Positions 49,701 through 63,816 of a stretch of 64,000 nt of DNA are shown here, in pieces. The notes under the pieces were generated by a model. That model did not search any database. It was not told the DNA's origin and saw nothing but the letters and a program-made list of their open reading frames with translations. This stretch comes from Anoplolepis gracilipes (taxonomy: Eukaryota; Arthropoda; Insecta; Hymenoptera; Formicidae), in NCBI RefSeq assembly GCF_047496725.1, contig NC_132975.1:6738001-6802000 (forward strand). The letters are read 5' to 3'. Position 1 is the first letter of the stretch; each line of letters opens with the position of its first letter. The translations under genes and the position numbers were made by a program.

Positions 49701-52474
49701 GTAATAGAATAATGAGTATTTGTAAGATATAATGAATATATATATCGTATCATAATAATATAATTGAAAATAAGTATAATATATATAATTTATAATAAAA
49801 TATACCAGATTTGCTATATCTAAGTCTTCTTTATTTGATTTAATCATTGGATAGAGTAATTCATAAGAATAATCTAAATCAAAAATAATTTTATCTAATA
49901 TACACTTAATTTGCTTTGCTTCTGTTTCATTCCAATAATTGCCATTGATATTATTCTGTTTCAAAAATACAGAATTATCACAAGACATCGAAAATATTGA
50001 ATGCTGAGGATGTTCTTTTTCAAGATACATCAATATTTTATTCACGATTTTATCCAGTAATGTTTTTATATATGAGAAACATATATATTTATTGGGTTGA
50101 TACCATTGGATCATAATAAAAATTATTTCTTCTAAAAGTTTCTGCTGTTTGGGCCGATTTATAAAGATTTTCCACTTTTCTGTCAAATTAACTCGAAGCA
50201 GATATTGAAAAATTTTTATACTGTAATATTTTTGTGTTAAATCGCCTTCTCTGAAAATATGTATATATTATAGTTATTTGATTTACATTTATAATATTAT
50301 ATATTCTGCGTATATTATATTATATATTCTGCGTCTATTATATTATGATCTGCGTCTGTCGAGAGAAATATACGAATGTGTATGCGCGACGGAAAAAAAG
50401 AATTATCTATGTATCAAATTATATTATCTAAAACTCTATGTATATTTAATATATCTATGCTCTAGATGTAAATGTGTGCTAGATAACTCTCTAAGTTAAG
50501 CTTTGTATTTTGGTTCACAATCCGAGAATTCAGTCCAAATTCTAGTTTCGAGAAATGTGTAGCGGCAATTTTATTAGTTATATATTTCTTGAACCAAGAT
50601 CTCGAATCGAGTTCTATCATCGTGGCTTTTTAGAACACAAGACTTTTTAGAAGTACTGTCAAAAAAAAAAAAAAAAAAAAATAATTATACTGTAGAGATT
50701 GTGTAAACAAGTTTCTATTAAGTTCATCCATTAATATATAATATTTCCAAGAGTTGTTGACCAAATGACATTTTAAATATATATCTGCAATATCATTATT
50801 ATAACAGTCATTATAGTAGTAGTTCTCCTCCAACAAGCTGGACATGTAATGCCTCATTTGTTTTATACATTCTATAGCTATTTTTATATGTTTTTTAAAA
50901 TCAACTTGATTAAGTTTTTCGTTTCCATTTTGTTCGTCATAAACTTTCTTTGCAGAAGGCCATCTGAAATTAAACAGAAAATACTTTAAATTGGAAACTT
51001 TAATTTTTGAAAATTATACTAAAAGTAATATAGTCTATATAGATTAATTATATAGATTAATTATTAAAAAGTTGTAAAAACAGATCTGTACTAATTGCCC
51101 CTAATCTCTACGAAAAAGAGAGAGAGAATGCTTCAACGCACATGCTTGTACACACGCACACGCTTATGTACAAATATTTTCTCTATTCCATGTGTTACTA
51201 CTATTATAAAGAATAAATAACTGATAAATAATACTGTTCAAGATTAAAAGAATTCGCAAAGATTCAAAATTATGACTGACTAGTTATATGTTAGTGCATC
51301 ACAATCTATTAACAGCTAAGTGCTCATAAAAAAAGGAATCACCCAATTTTTTATTAAAAAAAAAGAACATATTCCATGTGAATGTCTAACCGATTCAGAT
51401 TATGTGTGGTTGTGAAGGTAATAAAGTTGTGTGTTACAATGTAATTATAAAAGTTTATATGGTGTTTTTAGAATATTTTAGTATATTATTAAAAATATTC
51501 TATTCAGGCCGTGTAGACCTGAAAAGAAAAAAACATTAATAAAAGCGTGTTAAAAAGTTGATCTTTGCTAAGTGAATATAATGTAATTTGAAAGTAAATC
51601 CTCTCGACGCTTCTAGAATGTCCACTTATACATGCCATTTTTTGCATGGGGATCTTTTTGTGTTTGCACCGCGTCGCAGAAGAAACTCTTTTTAGGTTTG
51701 AATGTTTTATCACGCGGAGTGTTATCGATTCTGTTTTGCCTACACAGCAAGAATAAGTCAAAAGTTTAAAGAATTTACCTTGGTTAATTGTTGTCGTTTT
51801 TGAAAATTACATGAGTGATGTCAGAACCAAAAAAGTTGTTTGTGACTTTGGTTTTTTGAAATTTGTTTACAAAAATTATTTGTTTCTGGCAATAGAAAGA
51901 CCTTCTCGAATAATTTGAGGGCACTCAAGTAATTAATCGTACAATGACAATGATTAATTTTGCGAAATGATCTTTGCGAATTAATTATTTTCGAAATGAT
52001 GAAAAATGCTGTTTATCACAATTAGCGCGCGTGAGACTTCGCGTCTCAAACACTGTAATTGTATTTATATTTCGAGATGATCTCAAATAATATATGTTAA
52101 TTTCATATCCAATCGAATAATTAAATACAATTAGAAGCTGTTTAAATCAATATATTGAAATGTATATAGAGATCATTTCATAAATGATCCGAAAAACGAT
52201 TATTTTAGTATAAAATAGATTAGATCTTTTTTTAACTTTTGATCAGATTGTTGCAAAATTCTTTCTTAACAGACCAATAAATTAAAATAAAAACTAAATG
52301 AAAAATTTGTACATACCTTTGAGAAAACTTTTTCATCCAGAATATATTATTGTAGTTTATTTCCAGAAATTTCTTGCACGTGGAACTAAAATTCACGATA
52401 TCCTTGATGCTGACTTCCTCGTTTGTAAGAATTGCTTCAATTATTTCGTCAGGTAAATTATATATTACAACCAT
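46716..52474 (-). CDS. FBXO21-like F-box protein, copy 3, 8 exons
   Basis: Exons 52474-52317, 50963-50691, 50250-49806, 49698-49532, 49137-49023, 48112-47978, 47743-47467 and 46879-46716 join in phase into 577 residues with no stop. The F-box exon encodes the same protein as copy 1. Exon 5 has lost one codon and exon 6 gained one relative to copy 1, both in frame. Exon 6 reads CCWSYVPYIEHLLTENY. Exon 7 keeps the YccV-like core but has RHQESF where copy 1 has RCEESL. The gene shares domain order, start and TATA-like box with copy 1, and groups with copy 4 in exons 5 to 8. Apart from a preserved frame the sequence gives no evidence of expression. Confidence 0.88.
46952..47184. repeat. Palindrome in last intron, unit 3 (more decayed)
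   Basis: The same palindrome as in unit 1, with more unpaired positions (for example CATAGTATT facing ATGTTATG). It shows the mixed state at the two covarying pairs. Confidence 0.8.
51805..51934. mobile_element. MITE copy in F-box intron 1, unit 3
   Basis: The left end ACATGAGTGATGTCAGAACC is slightly closer to the 12.6-kb MITE than in units 1 and 2. Confidence 0.6.
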
Positions 52475-53834
52475 TTTGAATAAATATGTCGAAGTACAAA
52501 AAAGTTATATTTAACCAAAATTAACGAATCTACTAGCGTTCTACAATTATTTTCGTTTCTAAGTGTATATATAAGCGTACAAAATTTATTGCAAGGCCAT
52601 AAATTATAAGCGTCTATTATGCTTTCAATGTTGGTATCACATAAAAAAATAGAAAATATAAAAATAATTCTTTTCTTCTTTTTTCTTGCTTGCTTCCAGA
52701 ATGAATGTTCATAAGAAACTAATGGTAAAAGATTGCAGGGCTAGCATAACATGCCACATTTTACCTACCACTACTCCTTTTGATACAGTTTAAAGGAAAT
52801 TACAGTTTAAAGAATGTTACAGTTTAAAGGAAGTTACCAGATTTTAACAATAAACGCTAGATATTTCTGGAATATCGTATTCCAATAGTTCTGTATATCC
52901 TGGAATAGGAGAGAAATGTTCATAAAATGTTCAAATAATTGTGAAATATTCAAAATATTCTATGAACATTACCTGTATGTTTATTAAAGAACATTTAGTG
53001 TAAATTTTGATATATGTATGGAACAAAAAAAATGAAATAAAAAATAGAATAAAACAGTATACGAAATGATAAAAAATCAAAACATTTTGTACTTATTTGA
53101 ATATTTTTTATACATTCTTTAAATATTTCAAAATGTTTTGGAATAATTTTGGGATGTTTTTCTTGGATTTTAAAAACATTTTATAAATTTTTCAGGAATA
53201 TCTAGCGTTTACTGGGTTCGATGGCTTGAATTCGAAACTCTACAGTAATGTGCGAGAAAAATGTCTTAAAATTCAAAACATCTTTTGAATATACAGGCTT
53301 TAAATTAAAATTCTATTAGAGTAAACTCTACCTGAAATTAACGGAAAAATGTAGTTTTGACAATTTTTTAACTTCAAAAAGTTCGCGAGAAACGGCTTTT
53401 TTCAATCGCTTATAACTCGGAAATTATTGATGCCTCGACATTTTCGCTTAGAAAAAATTGACTCCAAATGATTTCAAGTATCTGTCATTAACATGTTTTT
53501 CACCAATTACCGGACACCCTGTATATGCTGTGTGGGTATCTATGTTAAAAGTTTAACATTGTCTCTTACTCATGTTACATAGTACAGTTATCTTCTGTTA
53601 ATATATTTTTTAACATTGTTCCTATTTCTGTGTAAAACATGATCATAACCTGTCCACTTACTATTATTTTCTTGTTTTTTTATCTCTCTCTATTAAAATT
53701 CTATAAATAATTATTTTATTGTTAAAGAATAAAAGAATATGTAAATTAATTTAGAACTTTAAAACTTTTTTTAAAATTATTTTATTTTAACATAACTAAG
53801 CAAATTAGTTAAAGTTAAATATTTAAAACATTCA

Positions 53835-53871
<37 letters not shown>

Positions 53872-53879
53872 AAGTGTCC

Positions 53880-53922
<43 letters not shown>

Positions 53923-54054
53923 TTATTTATTATATCAAAACCATATTAAGAATTTTTCCAAATATTTTTTAAACTTTTTCCTTTGTTATTATGACGACAT
54001 ACATATATTTTAACACTTTGTTAAAATTTATAAATAATAATTAGATACAGCCAG

Positions 54055-54440
54055 GATTAGGTAAGTGTCCCCAGAGTGGAGCGGGCTCGGGCGAGAGAGA
54101 GAGAGACTGCCGGGCCCCTACCAACAAATACCTCCCTTCCACCTCCAGTCACCACGGCGGAGGAAACATAGCGAAGTGGTGTCCTCACTCTGCCATAGGA
54201 CAAATTCCCAAAAATTGTATAAAGTGGACCAAACACCACAGTTAGAGAGTCATCTTCTAATATCCAGGGGACTTGGGCGAGAGGGGGTGCCAGGATAATG
54301 CCGCTGGCGAGACTCGCACCTCTCTCTTCTTCCCCCGCCCCAAATAATCACCAAAGTAGAATATCCCAAGGAGTTTTAGTGGGGTAAATTCGCACATAAA
54401 TCGGCCTAACCCGGAGCCTGCGGGTATCCATAATGGAATT
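54055..54440. repeat. GC-rich block at unit 3/4 junction
   Basis: Nearly the same as the block at 44660-45040. Confidence 0.6.
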
Positions 54441-56112
54441 TTCCCTGGTTAAAAAAAAGTTAATTTTTTATAACTAATAATAAGTTACAAGATAAAAATT
54501 AAATTAACTTATTAACTTATTAAAATTAATTTATTATTTATGCAAAACTATATGTTTTTACACAATTTTTTTTTTTATTATCTTAAATTTAATTATATTT
54601 TAAATTTAATAAGTATAATAATAATAAAGTAGTTTTTTATAAAAAAGATAATGTAAACCAGAGAAATAAAGAGCGAGTTTTTGAATTCGATTTGAAAAAT
54701 TCGATTTGATAATCGATTGATCAATTGATAAATATAAAAAATTCGCTCAAAGTACAGATTTGTGAGCGTGCAAGTATTTAAAAATTATTTTAATTTGTAT
54801 AAAAATAAAGATTAATTTTAATACATTTAAAATTAACAACAATTACACAATTAAAAATGTTTCTACATATAATCGTCATGCAAATTATATAAATCAAGTA
54901 AAATAACACATTTAATTCTCTTACAAATAAACCAATATGTATATACCTTATTTTAGAGAGAGCTAAAATTTAAAATATATAAAAATTTTTAATCATAATC
55001 ATGCAATATACGTTTTAATATCATTTTTCTTTCTCTTTCTTTTTTATTAAAATGTTTTCCATTAAAATATTTCATTGCGTTTATTTTGTGCGCACATATT
55101 ATACTTGTCATTTCATTTTCGGCTGTTACAGAATCGGTGATAATTATAAACGGTATATAACATCTCATTTGTGCTATTACATTCAGAAATATTGACGACA
55201 AAATTTGATCGCTCCTAATCACAGTCAAACCGAAATAATTTTACAAAATAACTTTTTCTATACGCAGATCGTGTGAAATGTTTTGTGAAACAGCAAAATG
55301 ACGAATTTTAAAGAATTCTTCACTTGATTTTTCTTAAAAATACAAAAATTATAAAAATTTCTAAAAGTTTAAAGTCTTAAACAAAAATAATAATAATTTT
55401 TATAATCTAGCAACTACTCTAGAGATAATAAAAAAATCTAAATTAATATTAACAAATCAAAAGTACGGCAATCTCGTTGAAATAAATGTAAGATAGTTTT
55501 CGCGCAAAATAATTTAGCAAAATAAAACAATAATTGTTTTTGAGCGAATACCGACACTTTCAAGTAAAATTCTACAGACACGGTTCTGCTGTTTTCTTTA
55601 CATCATTGAAACGAATTATAAAAGATTGCAATAAGATTTCCAATTTTATGGAAAGTACACATTATTCCAGATTTACACAGATGGACGTAAAGTCTGCCAT
55701 GTCACTCGTGTATATACAATACTTTCTTTTGTAAATTACGAACAGTGCATTCTTTCCATGTTCTTGGGCGTGATCATTGCCTCCATCTCATCAACGAGGT
55801 TACTATTCTTCATAAGACGAGAGTTGAATTGTAAATTACAAAGTATTATATAAGCTAAGTAAAAACTTTGTTTAAGAGATCTCTAGATAACACTTAGATA
55901 AGAAAGTTAATAAAAAGAATCTCTTACGCACTGTATAATTGTAATACTTGTGTTTTTTCTACTATAAGTTTGGATATTTGCTGGAAAGTAATATAATTTA
56001 ATCGATATAAATATAGTATCTTGTAAGTATGGTTTATAAATAAATAATATAATTTAATAAAATTAAATTTAAAAAATTACATTTTTAATATATTTTTAAC
56101 AATTTCTGTTTG

Positions 56113-59100
56113 TTATTGCTTGGAAATCATATTAAGAACCACGGCGGCATCATTTGGGTAATGTTTTGCCAGCATTTCATTTGGTACGTAATAAGTGCCT
56201 TCAAATTTACAAAAATATCGACCAATCTCTGAATTATTGATCCATTTTGGTGTACGACATATTGCTTTTATGCTACCTAAAATAACAGATGTATTTTTTG
56301 TATTATGTTAATAATATAAATACATATGTGTCACAAAATATTCAACAACACGGAGAAAATTTTATATTAAAAATTACTATGATATGTAGTAACTGTGGAC
56401 CATTAGGAACATTCCAAGTTAAAATGTTATGTAAAACAGTACAAATTGATGTAATTTACGTAAATATTACGTCAATTACGTCAATTTTTACAATTTTACA
56501 TAGTATTTTAACTTGGAATGTTCCTAATGATCCACAGTTACTACATATCATAGTAATTTTTAATGTAAAATTTTTTCCGTGAAGGGTTTCATCACATAGG
56601 AACGTATAAGTCAGAAAATCGCAACTTTACAGGAATGAGAAAAAACATTTTAAAATTCTTTTATACATAAGAGTACGACTAAATATATCTGCATTTCCAT
56701 AACTATTAGATCAATTAGTACGTAGTTCTGTGATCAGAAGTGATGTAAAAGATGTTACTGCAAGGCGTATTTTTCATTTCCTATAATATCTCCCGTTGTA
56801 ATGAAACCCTCCATATAAATTTATAAAAAAACTTTTAGATGCATGCTGTTTTAATGCTCATACTTTGTGGTATATAACATATTTCGTTATTATCATGTAA
56901 AATAAGATAATGTGGATCAAATTCCTCAGAGGTTGTTAAACATTTACACAAAGACATAAAAGATTCTTGATGTCTGTAGTAAATTGCGTTTTGATTCTTT
57001 CTGTCGTGCCATCCAATTATGACACCAACTTTATCATTTCTTTCATCTTGATGTATAACTATCATTCCAACTGCAAATATTATTTTTTCTGACCTTTGTC
57101 TATGTTCTTTTTCTATTAAAATAGCGATACGGTCTATTAACTAAAAAATAATATTATAGTGTTACTTAACTGATGTTTTTTCAAGTAATTTATTAATTTA
57201 CTTTTGTAGCATTTAAGTTATAAATAATTACGATTATGATAAATGTAATTAATATAAAATGATATGTACGATTATATATTGTATTATATATTATATTATA
57301 TATTATATATTATATTATATTATATTATATTATAGGATATATGTATTGATCTATTTTTATTATGTAATATCTACCAATTTGTTTTCATTTCGTCTGTCTA
57401 TAACATGTCCTTCAAGTGATCGAAGTTCTCGTAGTATAGGAGTTATTTCTAAATAATTTTCGGTAAGTAAATGTTCAATATAAGGTACACAGCTCCAACA
57501 ACATGCCATCTTAAAAAGAAAATATGAAATTCCAATTATAAATAAAAAATAAAAAGTATGTTATTAAATTTAAAAAAGTAATGTTTGTATAGTTGAAAAT
57601 CCATACAAAATTGTACACTTTAAGAGGAACAGAAGCTATTCTATATTATTGACCAAAATTCAACCTAACATGATAATATATTTGCAATTTATACACATAA
57701 AATAAGATAGGTTTTCACTGTAAAAATTGCATAGAGGAATATTTGTGAATTTGAAAAAAAAATGTCTGACGTGAGTTTGTGTTTCAATCTCGCACACTCG
57801 CACATGCACGAAAGCAATTTTTTACAGATTTAAAAAATCTTTTTTACTAAACTTCTAAAGTCATTTTCAAAAGTTTACTAATATTCTGTTGTGTTATTCC
57901 AAACGCGAGTTCTATATCTCTTGCACAGACATACCATAGAACTTTTTATATTAAATAAATATTGTTATGACGTAACTGTCATTTTTTAATTTTTTATATT
58001 AGCCCCCGCATATTGTTTTTACAAGTACTTTAATTGTGAAGAAAGATTTATCAATCCTCGTAGCCAAAAAAAAAATTTTCAAAATCTGTAATTTATGTTC
58101 TGTCGGTAATTTTGGATCCCTATGATATGAGAAGATATTAAATAGTTTGTTTGAATCGCATGTTGCAGTCATCGAAAGGATATATTACAGCCCGTATTTA
58201 TAAATAATAAATAAAGCTCAAGACATAAAACATTATTTCTATTAAAAGTGATTATTACTTCTGTGCTAGAGCTATTGTATCTAATAATAAGCATTTTTGT
58301 TTGAGAAGTTTAATAAAATTATTTATTTATGATAATTTTAAATAAAGAGCAATATATTCTGTCCAATGCTGAATAAAAATAACTCCTTTAAATTAAAAAT
58401 TATATATAAATAACTACTTACTGCTTTTAAAGAAATCTTTGAATATGTCTCAGAAGAAATCTGACACTTCTTTTGGATAACGATCGGCATATCCGGTACC
58501 CACTGACTGTAAAAATACTCGTCGTTGTTTGTATTACTGTAAAAAAATAAAAAATTACATACTATATATATATATATATGTAGTTATTATGATACTACTA
58601 AATGTTCTTTCAATAATATATTTTTTCGTCAATTTCGACTCAATTTTTTCTTAACAAAAGTGCTGAGAGAAGTCATTATTTATTATAATTTTTAATAAAT
58701 TGGATTATAAATCTCTTTTGTAGAATTAAATGTAAAATTAAAAAATATATTACAGTAAAATTATCTAAAGAAGTGTACTTTTATTATGTTTATTTGCTTC
58801 AAAGTTATTTTTCGAAAAATTCTTTGTCTTTAATTATTTATAGTTCAAGAATTATTGATGCCATGACATTTTTGTTAAGAAAAAAGATCGATTAAAACAA
58901 CAAAAAGCTAACAATAAGATTATGCTTATTACTTTGCTTTCCAAACAATATGAATTAAAGAAGAACATTCATCAGTGTAAAAATTCCTGTGTTCTACTAA
59001 TTTGCAATGTATGCCCAATCTTCTAGCCACACTATGATATGTTATTAACAGAAATGCATCTTTCCAAAATATTATATCTAAATTATTATCTTTTCTTATC

Positions 59101-61779
59101 TGTAATAGAATAATGAGTATTTGTAAGATATAATGAATATATATATCGTATCATAATAATATAATTGAAAATAAGTATAATATATATAATTTATAATAAA
59201 ATATACCAGATTTGCTATATCTAAGTCTTCTTTATTTGATTTAATCATTGGATAGAGTAATTCATAAGAATAATCTAAATCAAAAATAATTTTATCTAAT
59301 ATACACTTAATTTGCTTTGCTTCTGTTTCATTCCAATAATTGCCATTGATATTATTCTGTTTCAAAAATAAAGAATTGTCACAAGACATCGAAAATATTG
59401 AATGCTGAGGATGTTCTTTTTCAAGATACATCAATATTTTATTCACGATTTTATCCAGTAATGTTTCTATATATGAGAAACATATATATTTATTGGGTTG
59501 ATACCATTGCATCATAATAAAAATTATTTCTTCTAAAAGTTTCTGCTGTTTGGGCCGATTTATAAAGATTTGCCACTTTTCTCTCAAATTAACTCGAAGC
59601 AGATATTGAAGAATTTTTATACTGTAATATTTTTGTGTTAAATCGCCTTCTCTGAAAATATGTATATATTATAGTTATTTGATTTACATTTATTATATTA
59701 TATATTCTGCGTATATTATATTATATATTCTGCGTCTATTATATTATGATCTGCGTCTGTCGAGAGAAATATACGAATGTGTATGCGCGACGGAGGAAAA
59801 AAATTATCTATTTATCAAATTATATTATCTAAAACTCTATGTATATTTAATATATCTATGCTCTAGATGTAAATGTATGCTAGATAACTCCCTAAGTTAA
59901 GCCTTGTATTTTGGTTCACAATCCGAGAATTCAGTCCAAATTCTAGTTTCGAGAAATGTGTAGCGGCAATTTTATTAGTTATATATTTCTTGAACCGAGA
60001 TCTCGAATCGAGTTCTATCATCGTGACTTTTTAGAACACAAGACTTTTTAGAAGTACTCTCAAAAAAAAAAAAAAAAAAAAAAAATAATTATACTGTAAA
60101 GATTGTGTAAACAAGTTTCTATTAAGTTCATCCATTAATATATAATATTTCCAAGAGTTGTTGACCAAATGACATTTCAAATTTATATCTGCAATATCAT
60201 TATTATAATAGTCATTATAGTAGTAGTTCTCCTCCAACAAGCTGGACATGTAATGCCTCATTTGTTTTATACATTCTATAGCTATTTTTATATGTTTTTT
60301 AAAATCAACTTGATTAAGTTTTTCGTTTCCATTTTGTTCGTCATAAACTTTCTTTGCAGAAGGCCATCTGAAATTAAACAGAAAATACTTTAAATTGGAA
60401 ACTTTAATTTTTGAAAATTATACTAAAAGTAATATAGTCTATATAGATTAATTATATAGATTAATTATTAAAAAGTTGTAAAAACAGATCTGTACTAATT
60501 GACCCTAATCTCTACGAAAAAGAGAGAGAGAATGCTTCAACGCACATACACAGGCACACGCTTATGTACAAATATTTTCTCTATTCCATGTGTTACTACT
60601 ATTATCAAGAATAAATAACTGAGAAATAATACTGTTCAAGATTAAAAGAATTCGCAAAGATTCAAAATTATGACTGACTAGTTATATGTTAGTGCATCAC
60701 AATCTATTAACAGCTAAGTGCTCATAAAAAAAGAAATCACCCAATTTTTTATTAAAAAAAAAGAACATTTTCCATGTGAATGTCTAACCGATTCAGATTA
60801 TGTGTGGTTGTGAAGGTAATAAAGTTGTGTGTTACAATGTAATTATAAAAGTTCATATGGTGTTTTTAGAATATTTTAGTATATTATTAAAAATATTCTA
60901 TTCAGGCCGTGTAGACCTGAAAAGAAAAAAACATTAATAAAAGCGTGTTAAAAAGTTGATCTTTGCTAAGTGAATATAATGTAATTTGAAAGTAAATCCT
61001 CTCGACGCTTCTAGAATGTCCACTTATACATGCCATTTTTTGCATGGGGATCTCTTTGTGTTTGCACCGCGTCGCAGAAGAAACTCTTTTTAGGTTTGAA
61101 TGTTTTATCACGCGGAGTGTTATCGATTCTGTTTTGCCTACACAGCAAGAATAAGTCAAAAGTTTAAAGAATTTACCTTGGTTAATTGTTGTCGTTTTTG
61201 AAAATTACATGAGTGATGTCAGAACCAAAAAAGTTGTTTGTGACTTTGGTTTTTTGAGATTTGTTTACAAAAATTATTTGTTTCTGGCGATAGAAAGACC
61301 TTCTCGAATAATTTGAGGGCACTCAAGTAATTAATCGTACAATGACAATGATTAATTTTGCGAAATGATCTTTGCGAATTAATTATTTTCGAAATGATGA
61401 AAAATGCTGTTTATCACAATTAGCGCGCGTGAGACTTCGCGTCTCAAACACTGTAATTGTATTTATATTTCGAGATGATCTCAAATAATATACGTTAATT
61501 TCATATCCAATCGAATAATTAAATACAATTAGAAGCTGTTTAAATCAATATATTGTTGCAAAATTCTTTCTTAACAGACCAATAAATTAAAATAAAAACC
61601 AAATGAAAAATTTGTACATACCTCTGAGAAAACTTTTTCATCCAGAATATATTATTGTACTTTATTTCCAGAAATTTCTTGCACGTGGAACTAAAATTCA
61701 CGATATCCTTGATGCTGACTTCCTCGTTTGTAAGAATTGCTTCAATTATTTCGTCAGGTAAATTATATATTACAACCAT
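56113..61779 (-). CDS. FBXO21-like F-box protein, copy 4, 8 exons
   Basis: Exons 61779-61622, 60367-60095, 59651-59207, 59099-58933, 58536-58422, 57509-57375, 57140-56864 and 56276-56113 join in phase into 577 residues with no stop. The F-box protein sequence equals that of copy 2 (EIKYNN). Exons 5-8 are closest to copy 3. Exon 4 differs from copy 1 around the SirB1-like loop (HRNFYTDE for HMGLHADE). The intron 6 acceptor is TAG in place of CAG, still usable. Intron 1 is shortened by a private deletion that does not touch the donor. The TATA-like box is two bases shorter than in the other copies. Likely an active paralogue by frame, but expression is unproven. Confidence 0.88.
56349..56581. 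repeat. Palindrome in last intron, unit 4
   Basis: Nearly the same as the unit 3 copy, including the mixed state at the two covarying pairs. Confidence 0.8.
61197..61328. mobile_element. MITE copy in F-box intron 1, unit 4
   Basis: Matches the unit 3 copy. Confidence 0.55.
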
Positions 61780-63069
61780 TTTGAATAAATATATCGAAGT
61801 ACAAAAAAGTTATATTTAACCAAAATTAACAAATCTACTAGCGTTCTACAATTATTTTCGTTTTTAAGTGTATATAAGCGTACAAAATTTATTGCAAGGC
61901 CATAAATTATAAGCGTCTATAATGCTTTCAATGTTGGTATCACATAAAAAAATAGAAAATATGAAAATAATTCTTTTCTTCTTTTTTCTTGCTTGCTTCC
62001 AGAATGAATGTTCATAAGAAACTAATGATAAAAGATTGTAGGGCTAGCATAACATGCCACATTTTACCTACCACTACTCCTTTTGATACAGTTTAAAGGA
62101 AATTACAGTTTAAAGAATGTTACAGTTTAAAGGAAGTTACCAGATTTTAACAATAAACGCTAGATATTTCTAGAATATCGTATTCCAATAGTTCTGTATA
62201 TCCTGGAATAGTAAAGAAATGTTCATAAAATGTTCAAATAATTGTGAAATATTCCAAATATTCTATGAACATTACCTGTATGTTTATTAAAGAACATTCA
62301 GTGTAAATTTTGATATATGTATGGAACAAAAAAAATGAAATAAAAAATAGAATAAAACAGTATACGAAATGATAAAAAATCAAAACATTTTGTACTTATT
62401 TGAATATTCTTTATACATTCTTTAAATATTTCAAAATGTTTTGGAATAATTTTGAGATGTTTTTCTTGGATTTTAGGAACATCTTATAAATTTTTCAGGA
62501 ATATCTAGCGTTTACTGGGTTCGATGGTTTGAATTCGAAACTCTACAGTAATGTGCGAGAAAAATGTCTTAAAATTCAAAACATCTTTTGAATATACTGG
62601 CTTTAAATTAAAATTCTATTAGAGTAAACTCTACCTGAAATTAACGGAAAAATGTAGTTTTGACAATTTTTTAACTTCAAAAAGTTCGCGAGAAACGGCT
62701 TTTTTCAATCGCTTATAACTCGGAAATTATTGATGCCTCGACATTTTCGTTTAGGAAAAATCGACTCCAAATGATTTCAAGAATCTGTCATTAACATGTT
62801 TTTCACCAATTACTGGACACCCTGTATATGCTGTGTGGGTATCTATGTTAAAACTTTAACATTGTCTCTTACTCATGTTACATAGTACAGTTATCTTCTG
62901 TTAATATATATATATAGAGGGTCCCGAATATATATATACTTATTTATTATATCAAAAATATATTAAGAATTCTTTCGAATATTTTTCAAACCTCTTTCTT
63001 TGTTATTATGATGACATACATATATTTTAACACTTTGTTAAAATTTATAAACAATAATTAGATACAGCC

Positions 63070-63440
63070 AGGATTAGGTAAGTCTCCCCAGGGTGGAGCG
63101 GGCTCGGGCGAGAGAGAGAGAGACTCCCGAGCCCCTACCAACAAATACCTCCCTTCCACCTCCAGTCACCACGGCGGAGGAAATATAGCGAAGTGGTATC
63201 CTCACTCTGCCATAGGACAAATTTCCAAAAATTGTATAAGGTGGGGCAAACACCAGAGTTGGAGAGTCACCTTGTAATATCCAGAAGACTTGGGCGAGAG
63301 GGGATGTCAGGATAATACCGCTGGCGAGGCTCGAACCCCTCCCCACCCCAAATAATCACCAAAGTAGAATATCCCAGGGGGTTTCAGTGGGTTAAAGTCG
63401 CACATAAATTGGCCTAACCCGGAGCCTGCGGGTATCCAAA
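63070..63440. repeat. GC-rich block at the right edge of the array
   Basis: Homologous to the other three blocks but more diverged. On the minus strand it contains GGTTCGAGCCT, close to the Pol III B-box consensus. Confidence 0.55.
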
Positions 63441-63816
63441 TGGAATTCTCCCTGATTAAAAAAAAAGTTAAATTTTTATAACTAATAATAAGTTACAAGT
63501 TAAAAATTAAATTAACTTATTAATTATGCAAAACTATATGTTTTTACATATTTTTTTATATCATCTTAAATTTAATTATATTTTAAATTTAATAAGTATA
63601 ATAATAAAAAAATAGTCTTTTATAAAAGTGATAATGTAAACCAGAGAAATAAAGAACGAGTTTTTGAATTCGATTTGAAAAATTCATCGATTTGATAAAC
63701 GATTGATCAATCGATAAATTTAAAAAATTCGCTCAAAGTACAGATTTGTGAGCGTGCCAGTATTTAAAAATTATTTTAATTTATATAAAAATAAAGTTAA
63801 TACATTTAAAATTAAC

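Larger units (their letters stand above)
45441..54838. repeat. Tandem unit 3 of the F-box gene array
   Basis: About 9.4 kb. It carries the ~1-kb deletion in the 3' flank shared with unit 4 (break near 46315, where GTGTATATACAATAC fuses two places that are ~1 kb apart in unit 1). Confidence 0.9.
54839..63816. repeat. Tandem unit 4 of the F-box gene array
   Basis: About 9.0 kb, the shortest unit. It has the ~1-kb 3'-flank deletion shared with unit 3, a private deletion of about 93 bp in intron 1 (at 61556, ATTG at both original edges), and lacks the ~225-bp 5'-flank stretch of units 2 and 3. Homology ends at ATTTAAAATTAAC, after which the sequence is unrelated to a fifth unit. Confidence 0.9.

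Noticed and set aside
63300..63345. Possible tRNA gene because of the B-box-like GGTTCGAGCCT
   Set aside because: No cloverleaf, A box or anticodon arm can be placed around it. A SINE-like repeat is the most that can be suggested.
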